Source of the DNA: Burkholderiaceae bacterium
GTDB taxonomy: Bacteria; Pseudomonadota; Gammaproteobacteria; Burkholderiales; Burkholderiaceae
Assembly: GCA_947373615.1 (NCBI GenBank)
Contig: CANBYN010000115.1
Span: 1-6,255, forward strand
DNA length: 6,255 nt
Direction: 5' to 3'
Below are positions 1 to 6,126 of this stretch, in pieces (position 1 is the first letter of the stretch; every line of letters begins with the position of its first letter). Under the pieces are notes generated by a model. That model saw nothing but the letters and a program-made list of their open reading frames with translations, did not search any database and was not told where the DNA came from. The position numbers and the translations under genes were made by a program.

Positions 1-658
1 GTTGCCAAGAAACAAAATTTTTATAAAGCCTTAAACCGTATTCTGCACTTTTTTCTGGATGAAATTGCGTTGCAAAAATATTATCTCGCGCTACCGCAGA
101 AGTAAACCAATCGCCATATTCTGTCGAACTTGCTATATCTTCTTTGCGTAGCGGGACAACATAGTAGCTATGTACGAAGTAGAAGCTGGCGAGATCAGGA
201 ATCCCCTCCCACAGTGGGTGTTTAATCTCTTGGCGCACTTGGTTCCATCCCATGTGTGGCACCTTGAAAGCAGAGCCGTCAGCTTGCTTTTTGCCAACTA
301 GCTCAAAACGACGCACTTCACCCGGAATCAAACCCAAACAGGGGGTCCATTGTTCTTTTCCGCTTGCACGAACTTCGGCACTTTGATCAAAGAGCATCTG
401 CTCACCAACACAAACCCCTAATAGCGGCTTATTGTTCGATGCCTCCAACAATGCCTCTAATAACCCAGACTCTTCCAAATGCCTCATGCAATCAGGCATA
501 GCGCCTTGACCAGGCAGAACCACCCTATCCGCAGAAAGAATTTCTTCTGGCTGGTGCGCTATCAAGACATTGTCATCAGGTGCTACATGATGAAATGCCT
601 GATACACGGAACGGAGATTGCCCATTCCGTAGTCAACGATCGCAATAGTTTGCGTCAA
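1..658 (-). CDS. hisH: Imidazole glycerol phosphate synthase, glutamine amidotransferase subunit HisH (3' end cut by the window)
   Basis: HisH hydrolyses glutamine and passes ammonia to HisF, which makes imidazole glycerol phosphate and AICAR in histidine synthesis. Reading leftward from 658, 219 codons are open and no stop is reached. The family is about 200-220 residues, so only a few residues should be missing. It is a class I glutamine amidotransferase: IVDYGMGN at 7-14, the PGQGAMPDC loop at 49-57, nucleophile Cys83 in GVCVGEQM, and His200 and Glu202 in QFHPEKSAEYG completing the triad. VPHMGWN (133-139) and FVHSYY (161-166) are also typical. The start is TTG: an in-frame TAA lies at 667-665, no ATG or GTG lies between, and the first ATG (Met12) falls inside the conserved N-terminal strand. 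The upstream Shine-Dalgarno is weak. It follows hisB by 49 bases on the same strand, so co-transcription is likely. Function is near certain; the start is well supported. Confidence 0.96.
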   Translation of the reverse strand, partial: MTQTIAIVDYGMGNLRSVYQAFHHVAPDDNVLIAHQPEEILSADRVVLPGQGAMPDCMRHLEESGLLEALLEASNNKPLLGVCVGEQMLFDQSAEVRASGKEQWTPCLGLIPGEVRRFELVGKKQADGSAFKVPHMGWNQVRQEIKHPLWEGIPDLASFYFVHSYYVVPLRKEDIASSTEYGDWFTSAVARDNIFATQFHPEKSAEYGLRLYKNFVSWQ

Positions 659-707
659 TTTAGCTTATCTTTCGCTGTGGTCTTCTAAGCAACTATGGAA
701 GTCTAAA

Positions 708-1295
708 TTAAAGGCTACCTTTAGTTGAAGGAACGACGCCAGACGCACGTGGATCAACTTCTAAAGCCATGCGCAACGCACGACCAAAAGCCTTGAACAC
801 TGTTTCAATCTGATGATGCGCATTAACCCCGCGCAGGTTATCGATATGCAAAGTCACTCCCGCATGGTTTACAAAACCACGGAAGAATTCAATACTGAGA
901 TCAACATCAAAATCGCCTACACGCGCACGCGTAAATGGCACGTTAAATTCCAGTCCTGGGCGGCCAGAAAAGTCAATGACCACGCGAGAAAGCGTTTCGT
1001 CCAAAGGAACATAGGAGTGGCCATAACGAGTGATACCAGCTTTATCGCCTACCGCCTTTGCAAAGGCCTGCCCCAAGGTAATGCCCACATCTTCAACAGT
1101 GTGATGATCATCAATATGGGTATCGCCTTGGGCGACTACTTTGAGATCAATCATTCCGTGACGGGCAATCTGATCGAGCATATGGTCTAAGAAAGGGACA
1201 CCAGAGGCTAGCTCAGCCTTTCCAGTCCCATCTAAATTGATAGAAATTTGAATTTTAGTTTCCGAAGTATTTCGGGTAACGTCGGCTTGCCGCAT
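708..1295 (-). CDS. hisB: Imidazoleglycerol-phosphate dehydratase, monofunctional
   Basis: HisB dehydrates imidazole glycerol phosphate to imidazole acetol phosphate, the substrate of HisC. It is a cytoplasmic, manganese-dependent enzyme, a 24-mer in characterised family members. The 195 residues match the usual length of the stand-alone dehydratase. The two-fold repeated metal-binding pattern is visible: FLDHML (35-40) and DDHHTVED (62-69, with His64, His65 and Glu68) in the first half, and NAHHQIE (158-164, with His160, His161 and Glu164) in the second. SGRPG (110-114), FFRGF (137-141) and the C-terminal PSTKGSL are also typical. There is no N-terminal phosphatase domain as in the E. coli bifunctional HisB, so histidinol-phosphate phosphatase must be encoded elsewhere. 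The ATG at 1295 is chosen because an in-frame TGA lies two codons upstream and MRQADVTRNT is a familiar betaproteobacterial N-terminus. The Shine-Dalgarno is poor, and a small GC hairpin (CGCC at 1316-1313, GGCG at 1308-1305) sits just before the start. It is divergent from hisC and followed by hisH. Confidence 0.98.
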   Translation of the reverse strand: MRQADVTRNTSETKIQISINLDGTGKAELASGVPFLDHMLDQIARHGMIDLKVVAQGDTHIDDHHTVEDVGITLGQAFAKAVGDKAGITRYGHSYVPLDETLSRVVIDFSGRPGLEFNVPFTRARVGDFDVDLSIEFFRGFVNHAGVTLHIDNLRGVNAHHQIETVFKAFGRALRMALEVDPRASGVVPSTKGSL

Positions 1296-1335
1296 GCTTC
1301 ATTGCGCCGCGAGGCGAAGTGTTGAGTGAAGCCCC

Positions 1336-1363
1336 ATAATATCATTCTTAGAAGCAATATAAA
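1336..1363 (-). promoter_or_regulatory. Candidate promoter for hisBH
   Basis: On the minus strand, TTTATA (1363-1358, four of six matches to TTGACA) is followed after 16 bases by TATTAT (1341-1336, five of six matches to TATAAT). TGA immediately precedes the -10 hexamer, giving the extended -10 form TGnTATTAT. The predicted start, near 1329, would leave a leader of about 34 bases before the hisB ATG. Because hisC is inverted between hisD and hisB, a promoter here is functionally expected. The hexamer matches are seen; the activity is inferred. Confidence 0.42.
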
Positions 1364-1375
1364 TGTGGATATTGC
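1354..1375. promoter_or_regulatory. Perfect inverted repeat GCAATAT-N8-ATATTGC in the hisC/hisB divergent gap, candidate operator
   Basis: The arms GCAATAT (1354-1360) and ATATTGC (1369-1375) are exact reverse complements separated by eight bases (AAATGTGG). The 15-base centre-to-centre spacing of the arms is compatible with a dimeric DNA-binding protein. The dyad covers the -35 hexamer of the candidate hisB promoter and lies 37 bases before the hisC ATG, so a protein bound here could affect both genes. It is not followed by a T-run on either strand, so a terminator is unlikely. The arms are AT-rich and only seven bases long, so chance is possible. I do not recognise the motif as that of a particular regulator. 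Confidence 0.35.
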
Positions 1376-1411
1376 AGCACTTTCTATCTAATTTTTGACC
1401 CGAGTACCCTC

Positions 1412-2479
1412 ATGAGCCGTTTTTGGAGTCCCGTTGTTAAAGCCTTGACCCCCTATGTTCCGGGGGAGCAGCCGCAAATGCAGCGGCTAGTAAAGCTCAA
1501 CACAAATGAAAGCCCTTACGGCCCATCCCCTAAGGCGCTTGCGGCAATTAGCACTCAAAATAATGATGATTTACGCCTATACCCCGATCCCGAAGGTACA
1601 GCACTTAAGCAAGCTATCGCCAAATTACATGGCCTAGATTCAAAACAAGTGTTTTTAGGGAACGGCTCGGACGAAGTGCTTGCCCATGTCTTTGCTGGTT
1701 TGCTAAAACACAGTAAGCCCATTTACTTCCCGGACATCACCTATAGCTTTTATCCTGTCTACTGTAGACTCTTTGGAATTGAATCCCAAGTGATTCCATT
1801 GGGCGAGAACTTTGAGATAAAAACTGCAGATTACCAAAGCCCTAATGGCGGAATCATCTTTCCTAATCCAAATGCGCCAACTGGTAGATCTATTGCGCGT
1901 GCTGATATCGAAGCCCTTCTGGCTCGCAATCAAGACTCCGTCGTAGTTATTGATGAAGCCTATGTGGATTACGGAACAGAATCTTGTGTTTCACTGTTGA
2001 GTGGCACAAACTGCCCCGAACATCTTTTAGTAGTCCATACCCTTTCTAAATCACGCGCTCTAGCAGGGCTTCGTGTTGGGTTCGCTGTTGGTCACCCCGC
2101 TTTAATTGAGGGACTTGAGCGTGTTAAAAATAGCTTTAACTCCTACCCCTTAGGACGTTTAGCACAAGCTGGCGCAATCGCAGCTATTGAGGATCAAGCG
2201 CATCTGGAAGAATCTTCAAAGAAGGTAATTCAAACACGCACAAAGTTAATTAGGGAATTAAGCGGTTTGGGATTTGACACGCTACCTTCAACCGCGAATT
2301 TTATTTTTACCAGGCATCCAAAACATGCAGGTATAAAAATCTACCAAGCATTGCGGGATCGAGGCATCATCGTGCGTCACTTTAAGTCACCACGTATCGA
2401 AGAGTTTTTGCGAATTACGATTGGTACGGATGAGCAAAGTCACGAACTTGTCGCCGCTTTAAAAGAGATTTTGGCCTAA
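1412..2479 (+). CDS. hisC: Histidinol-phosphate aminotransferase, inverted within the his cluster
   Basis: HisC transfers an amino group from glutamate to imidazole acetol phosphate, giving histidinol phosphate. It is a cytoplasmic PLP-dependent fold-type I aminotransferase, normally a homodimer. The 355 residues match the family length. Visible landmarks are LNTNESPYGPSP (29-40), GNGSDE for the cofactor phosphate (83-88), Tyr111 likely stacking on the ring, PNAPTG with Asn154, DEAYVDY with Asp181 and Tyr184, the Schiff-base Lys213 in TLSKSRALAGLR, Arg221, and Arg334 in FLRITIGT for the substrate carboxylate. It is intact. From memory, the SRFWSPVV...YVPGEQP N-terminus resembles the HisC of the Pseudomonas murA-hisGDC locus more than the LDAMENPY type common in Burkholderiales his operons. 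It is the only plus-strand gene in the window: divergent from hisB across 116 bases and convergent with hisD across 34. It therefore needs its own promoter, but I found only a TATAAA (1358-1363) without a good -35. GAG about eight bases before the ATG is a weak ribosome site. Confidence 0.97.
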   Translation: MSRFWSPVVKALTPYVPGEQPQMQRLVKLNTNESPYGPSPKALAAISTQNNDDLRLYPDPEGTALKQAIAKLHGLDSKQVFLGNGSDEVLAHVFAGLLKHSKPIYFPDITYSFYPVYCRLFGIESQVIPLGENFEIKTADYQSPNGGIIFPNPNAPTGRSIARADIEALLARNQDSVVVIDEAYVDYGTESCVSLLSGTNCPEHLLVVHTLSKSRALAGLRVGFAVGHPALIEGLERVKNSFNSYPLGRLAQAGAIAAIEDQAHLEESSKKVIQTRTKLIRELSGLGFDTLPSTANFIFTRHPKHAGIKIYQALRDRGIIVRHFKSPRIEEFLRITIGTDEQSHELVAALKEILA

Positions 2480-2499
2480 CTCAATCCGAATGAATTGAG
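2480..2499. terminator. Weak stem-loop between the convergent ends of hisC and hisD
   Basis: CTCAAT (2480-2485) and ATTGAG (2494-2499) form a six-base stem with an eight-base loop, beginning directly after the hisC stop codon and within the 34-base convergent gap. The placement suits a terminator for hisC or a two-way barrier. However, the stem is AT-rich and no T-run follows closely on either strand: the nearest on the plus strand begins at 2517, inside the end of hisD. This is a low-confidence call. Confidence 0.25.
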
Positions 2500-2513
2500 C
2501 ATTTACTTCCAAA

Positions 2514-3839
2514 TTATTTTTTAAGGCGCATCTCGGCTGCGCGGGCATGGGCTTGCAATCCTTCGCCGTGAGCAAGCGTACTGGCTACCGTACCCAATGT
2601 CTGAGCGCCAGCCTCGCTAACTTCAATCATGCTAGAACGTTTGATGAAGTCATACACCCCCAATGGAGATGAGAAACGTGCAGTTCGCGCGGTAGGTAAT
2701 ACATGATTTGGTCCAGCACAATAATCGCCCAATGACTCGCTAGAATAGTTACCCATAAAAATGGCACCAGCATGACGGATCTGTTCGGCCCACTTACGTG
2801 GCTCAACTGCGCAAATTTCTAAATGTTCGGCTGCGATTGCATTAGCAATCTCACAAGCCTCTTGCATATCTTTTACCTGAATCAATAAGGCGCGTTTCGT
2901 TAGAGATGCTTCAATCACTTTTGCCCTAGGCATTTCTGGAAGCAACTTGTAAATACTTTTCCGAACTTGGTCAATAAATTGTGCATCAGGACACAACAGG
3001 ATCGATTGCGCTTGCTCATCATGCTCCGCTTGAGAAAATAAGTCCATAGCAATCCAATCAGGATTACTTGAACCATCACAAAGAATGAGTATCTCTGAAG
3101 GACCTGCGATCATATCAATGCCCACAATGCCAAAAACTCTTCGCTTAGCAGCTGCGACATAGGCATTGCCTGGTCCGACAATTTTGTCCACCGATGGAAT
3201 GGATTTAGTACCATAAGCTAAAGCACCAACAGCTTGTGCGCCACCGATCGTAAAGACGCGATCCACACCTGCTATGAAGGCTGCAGCCAACACCAAAGGA
3301 TTGCGCGCGCCATCAGGAGTAGGCACTACCATAATGACTTCAGCAACTCCAGCAACTTTCGCAGGAATTGCATTCATTAATACTGATGATGGGTAAGCAG
3401 CTTTGCCGCCAGGAACATAAATGCCAACTCGATCAAGCGGGGTCACTTTCTGACCCAAACGCGTGCCATCGGCTTCTTTGTATTCCCAAGAATGGCAACC
3501 CGCTTCAATCTTTTGCTTTTCGTGATACGCACGAACTCTTTGTGCAGCAATATCAAGCGCATCTTTTTGTGGGGTCGCTAAAGTGAGATAGGCCTGCTCT
3601 AAATCTTTGTGAGGAATTTCTAAATCGGAAACATTCGCAACATTTAAGCGGTCAAATCGTGCTGTCAAATCTAGAACAGCCTCATCGCCTTTGGCATTAA
3701 CGGCGGCTAAAATCTTTAGGACCGCAGCATCAATTGCCTCATCATCCGCAATAGGTAATGATAGGCTCGATAGCAGCGTTTCTTTAAAGCCTGCATCCTG
3801 ACTATTAAGGTGTTTGATGTTGATTAGTGGTGAAGACAT
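2514..3839 (-). CDS. hisD: Histidinol dehydrogenase
   Basis: HisD carries out the last two steps of histidine synthesis, oxidising L-histidinol to L-histidine through histidinal with two NAD+. It is a cytoplasmic zinc-dependent homodimer. The 441 residues fit the family. Landmarks in order are VGIYVPGG (138-145), GGAQAVGALAYGT (199-211), DKIVGPGN (218-225), IDMIAGPSE (241-249), DLFSQAEHD (266-274), AEHLEI (337-342), and YCAGPNHVLPT (373-383). Aligning by spacing to the E. coli enzyme, the zinc ligands are Gln270, His273, Asp372 and His431, and the catalytic pair is Glu338-His339. All are present. The ATG at 3839 is the first usable start after an in-frame TAG at the head of the 38-base gap from hisG; the Shine-Dalgarno is weak. 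It is downstream of hisG on the same strand, so probably co-transcribed with it. The next gene in that direction, hisC, points the opposite way. Confidence 0.98.
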   Translation of the reverse strand: MSSPLINIKHLNSQDAGFKETLLSSLSLPIADDEAIDAAVLKILAAVNAKGDEAVLDLTARFDRLNVANVSDLEIPHKDLEQAYLTLATPQKDALDIAAQRVRAYHEKQKIEAGCHSWEYKEADGTRLGQKVTPLDRVGIYVPGGKAAYPSSVLMNAIPAKVAGVAEVIMVVPTPDGARNPLVLAAAFIAGVDRVFTIGGAQAVGALAYGTKSIPSVDKIVGPGNAYVAAAKRRVFGIVGIDMIAGPSEILILCDGSSNPDWIAMDLFSQAEHDEQAQSILLCPDAQFIDQVRKSIYKLLPEMPRAKVIEASLTKRALLIQVKDMQEACEIANAIAAEHLEICAVEPRKWAEQIRHAGAIFMGNYSSESLGDYCAGPNHVLPTARTARFSSPLGVYDFIKRSSMIEVSEAGAQTLGTVASTLAHGEGLQAHARAAEMRLKK

Positions 3840-3877
3840 TGACTTAGAGCTAACGCTACTTTTGTTGTTGCACTAAT

Positions 3878-4504
3878 TTACTTCAATAAATCAAAAATAG
3901 GTTGTAACTGTGCACGCTTGCGCTTATAGGAAGCTTGATTTACCACTAAACGCGCACTGATATCTGCAATAGGCTCAACTTCCACCAATCCATTAGCGCG
4001 TAAAGTATTGCCAGTAGAGACCAAATCAACAATAGCATCTGCCAAACCAACCAATGGAGCAAGCTCCATAGAGCCATAGAGCTGAATAGTATCGATATGC
4101 ACGCCTTTATTAGCAAAGTGCTCGCGAGCGCAATTAACATACTTTGTAGCAACTTTTAAACGAGAGCCCTGCTTAACTGCGGCGGCGTAATCAAAACCTT
4201 CGCGCACCGCCACTGACATCCGACACTTTGCAATATTGAGATCAAAAGGAACATACAAACCATCAGCTCCCTTTTCCATCAAAACATCCAAACCTGCAAC
4301 ACCAAAATCTGCGCCACCAAACTGGACGTAAGTTGGCACATCAGATGCACGTACGATAATCAAGCGCACATCAGGATTACTAGTTTCAATAATCAACTTG
4401 CGAGATTTTTCAGGGTCTTCCAGCGGCACAATGCCAACCTTGGATAAGATCTCTGCAGTCTCTTCGAAGATGCGCCCTTTGGAGAGGGCTAAAGTCAATT
4501 TCAT
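3878..4504 (-). CDS. hisG: ATP phosphoribosyltransferase, short (HisZ-dependent) form
   Basis: HisG condenses ATP with PRPP to phosphoribosyl-ATP, the first and usually feedback-controlled step of histidine synthesis. At 208 residues it has only the two catalytic lobes. The roughly 80-residue C-terminal histidine-binding domain of long HisG is absent, and the protein ends in the basic QASYKRKRAQLQPIFDLLK segment normal for the short form. Family knowledge says short HisG works with HisZ, a histidyl-tRNA synthetase-like regulatory subunit, which is not in this window. Landmarks are LALSKGRIFEE (5-15), the ADFGVAGLDVL segment (65-75), and the PRPP-binding loop with Asp156, Asp160 and STGNTLRANGL (163-173). 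The ATG at 4504 gives the canonical MKLTLALSKGR start. The gene begins 20 bases after the murA stop and ends 38 bases before hisD, which suggests a murA-hisG-hisD transcription unit. No histidine-rich leader peptide or attenuator is visible ahead of it. Confidence 0.97.
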   Translation of the reverse strand: MKLTLALSKGRIFEETAEILSKVGIVPLEDPEKSRKLIIETSNPDVRLIIVRASDVPTYVQFGGADFGVAGLDVLMEKGADGLYVPFDLNIAKCRMSVAVREGFDYAAAVKQGSRLKVATKYVNCAREHFANKGVHIDTIQLYGSMELAPLVGLADAIVDLVSTGNTLRANGLVEVEPIADISARLVVNQASYKRKRAQLQPIFDLLK

Positions 4505-4524
4505 GGACTAATTATCCATCAGGC

Positions 4525-5799
4525 TTACTTCACGCGCTCAATGTTCGCGCCTAAGAGGGTTAATTTCTGTTCCATACGGTCATAACCACGATCTAAATGG
4601 TAAATCCGATCTACTTGTGTTTCCCCTTGAGCGGCTAGGCCAGCAATCACCAAACTCGCAGAAGCACGCAAATCAGTAGCCATCACAATGGCCCCAGAAA
4701 GCTTTTCTACTCCCTGAGCAATCGCAGTATTGCCTTCAATCGCGATATCCGCGCCTAGGCGATTTAATTCTTGGACGTGCATAAATCGGTTTTCAAAGAT
4801 CGTTTCAGTAATCATTGAGCTACCACTAGCTACCGCATTCACCGTCATTAACTGCGCCTGCATATCAGTTGGAAAAGCTGGGTACTCAGAGGTACGAAAG
4901 CTTACTGCCTTAGGACGACCCTGCATTGAAGCCTTAATCCAATCTGGACCCACTTCCATTTGCAGTCCAGCTTCTTTGAGCTTCACAATGACTGCATCCA
5001 AGGTATCAGGACGACAGTGTTTAACGAGAACCTCCCCCCCGGTTACAGCCACAGCACATAAGAATGTGCCTGCTTCAATACGATCAGGTATGACTGAATG
5101 CTCGGCACCATGCAGTGATTCAACACCTTCAATAACTAGACGATCACTGCCAATTCCAGAAATTTTTGCACCCATCTTTACCAGTAAGTGAGCTAAATCG
5201 CCAACTTCTGGTTCACGAGCCGCATTTTCCAAAACCGTTGTCCCAGACGCTAGAGTCGCCGCCATCAATAAATTTTCTGTGCCAGTCACAGTAATCATGT
5301 CAGTCAGAATAGAGGCACCTTGCAGACGACCAGATTCAGATTTTGTTTCAGCTTGAATATAACCGCTCTTAATTTTGATGCTGGCCCCCATCGACTTGAG
5401 GCCTTTAATATGCTGATCTACTGGACGTGCACCAATGGCGCATCCTCCAGGCAAAGAAACCTTTGCGCTATGCATTCTGGCTAAGAGCGGGCCCAGCACC
5501 AAGATGGAGGCGCGCATGGTTTTTACCATTTCATAAGTGGCTTCTGAGCTCTTAATAACAGCCGCACTTAAGACTAAATGACTACGATCGCTTGCAACTG
5601 GAAAACTTACGGTTACACCAATCTCTTGTAATAGTTTTAGCATGGTGCGTACATCTTGCAGATCAGGAACATTACGCAATACAACTGGCTGATCAGTTAA
5701 CAGGCAAGCACAAAGAATTGGTAACGCCGCATTTTTTGCGCCAGCAATCACTACCTCACCTCTCAAGGGAGTACCGCCAATCATTCGTAATTTATCCAT
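4525..5799 (-). CDS. murA: UDP-N-acetylglucosamine 1-carboxyvinyltransferase MurA
   Basis: MurA transfers enolpyruvate from PEP to UDP-N-acetylglucosamine, the first committed step of peptidoglycan precursor synthesis in the cytoplasm. The 424 residues match the family (about 420). The fold is two similar inside-out alpha/beta domains. Visible active-site residues are Lys22-Asn23 in GAKNAALPIL, Cys120 in the PGGCAIGARPVD loop (117-128), Asp312 in YPAFPTDMQAQ (306-316), and Arg404 in HLDRGYDR (401-408). By spacing these correspond to E. coli Cys115, Asp305 and Arg397. The cysteine, which fosfomycin alkylates, is present rather than the Asp seen in naturally resistant MurA proteins, so ordinary fosfomycin-type inhibition is expected (inference). 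The ATG at 5799 yields the usual MDKLRMIGGTPL opening, though no good Shine-Dalgarno precedes it. A BolA/IbaG gene lies 44 bases upstream and hisG 20 bases downstream, the same linkage known in several proteobacteria. Confidence 0.98.
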   Translation of the reverse strand: MDKLRMIGGTPLRGEVVIAGAKNAALPILCACLLTDQPVVLRNVPDLQDVRTMLKLLQEIGVTVSFPVASDRSHLVLSAAVIKSSEATYEMVKTMRASILVLGPLLARMHSAKVSLPGGCAIGARPVDQHIKGLKSMGASIKIKSGYIQAETKSESGRLQGASILTDMITVTGTENLLMAATLASGTTVLENAAREPEVGDLAHLLVKMGAKISGIGSDRLVIEGVESLHGAEHSVIPDRIEAGTFLCAVAVTGGEVLVKHCRPDTLDAVIVKLKEAGLQMEVGPDWIKASMQGRPKAVSFRTSEYPAFPTDMQAQLMTVNAVASGSSMITETIFENRFMHVQELNRLGADIAIEGNTAIAQGVEKLSGAIVMATDLRASASLVIAGLAAQGETQVDRIYHLDRGYDRMEQKLTLLGANIERVK

Positions 5800-5805
5800 A
5801 AACCA

Positions 5806-5833
5806 ATTCTAGTAAAAACTTTTTAATTAACAA
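5806..5833 (-). promoter_or_regulatory. Candidate promoter ahead of murA, giving a near-leaderless mRNA
   Basis: On the minus strand, TTGTTA (5833-5828, four of six to consensus) and TAGAAT (5811-5806, five of six) are separated by 16 bases. The spacer contains the palindrome TAAAAA-G-TTTTTA. Only six bases separate the -10 from the murA ATG, so initiation about seven bases downstream would start the mRNA at or next to the ATG. That agrees with the lack of a Shine-Dalgarno, but the stretch is very AT-rich and such matches arise easily. If it is inactive, murA would be read from upstream of the BolA-type gene. Confidence 0.33.
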
Positions 5834-5843
5834 TGAATGTCTC

Positions 5844-6092
5844 TTATGCAGCAGAGTTCTGAGCAAACTCTTCAGGAGTAAAAGCTTTAATCGACAAGGC
5901 GTGCACTTCAGCCTTCATGCGATCACCCATTGCGCCATAGACCAATTGATGGCGCTGGACCAATCGTTTGCCTTCAAATTCTGGACTGACAATCGTGGCA
6001 AAAAAATGCTGGCCATCACCTTCCACCCGAAGATGGGTACAGTTAAGCCCTTGCTTAATATAGCCTTCAATTTGCTCTGGGGTTGGCAACAT
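5844..6092 (-). CDS. ibaG: BolA/IbaG-family small protein
   Basis: This 82-residue cytoplasmic protein belongs to the BolA superfamily. Members pair with monothiol glutaredoxins to bind or pass on [2Fe-2S] clusters, and some affect cell shape or acid stress. The family core is clear: LRVEGDGQHFFATIVSPEF (21-39), QRHQLVYGAM (46-55), and the signature VHALSIKAFTPEEF (63-76) with the conserved His64. Length and position directly before murA match E. coli IbaG (YrbA, about 84 residues) rather than the longer BolA (about 105), so ibaG is the better label, although bolA is a common database name. The ATG at 6092 is chosen because AGGAG sits five bases upstream. A start at 6170 in the same frame would add 26 non-homologous residues and overlap the preceding permease gene by 44 bases. 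It starts 34 bases after that permease and ends 44 bases before murA. Confidence 0.94.
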   Translation of the reverse strand: MLPTPEQIEGYIKQGLNCTHLRVEGDGQHFFATIVSPEFEGKRLVQRHQLVYGAMGDRMKAEVHALSIKAFTPEEFAQNSAA

Positions 6093-6097
6093 CTTTT

Positions 6098-6102
6098 CTC
6101 CT
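6098..6102 (-). promoter_or_regulatory. Shine-Dalgarno AGGAG that fixes the BolA/IbaG start
   Basis: AGGAG on the minus strand is separated by five bases (AAAAG) from the ATG at 6092. It is the strongest ribosome site in the window and decides between that ATG and the longer open frame beginning at 6170. Confidence 0.85.
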
Positions 6103-6126
6103 GATGAAACTTCAAAGGGTAAATAA

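Noticed and set aside
659..707. Possible stem-loop in the hisB-hisH gap (CTTC/GAAG and outer TTTAG/CTAAA)
   Set aside because: Arms are four to five bases, poorly stacked and without a T-run; not better than chance.
813..1190. 125-codon open frame on the plus strand inside hisB
   Set aside because: Antisense shadow of a highly conserved gene; no family features and no ribosome site.
1412..2479. hisC as a pseudogene after inversion
   Set aside because: The frame is intact over 355 codons, and Lys213, Asn154, Asp181, Tyr184, Arg221 and Arg334 are all present.
4505..4524. Histidine leader peptide and attenuator ahead of hisG
   Set aside because: The gap from murA is only 20 bases and contains no His-codon run or terminator hairpin.
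4730..5191. 153-codon open frame on the plus strand inside murA
   Set aside because: It lies wholly antisense to a clear murA, has no ribosome site or recognisable motif, and its composition is what a reversed coding frame gives.
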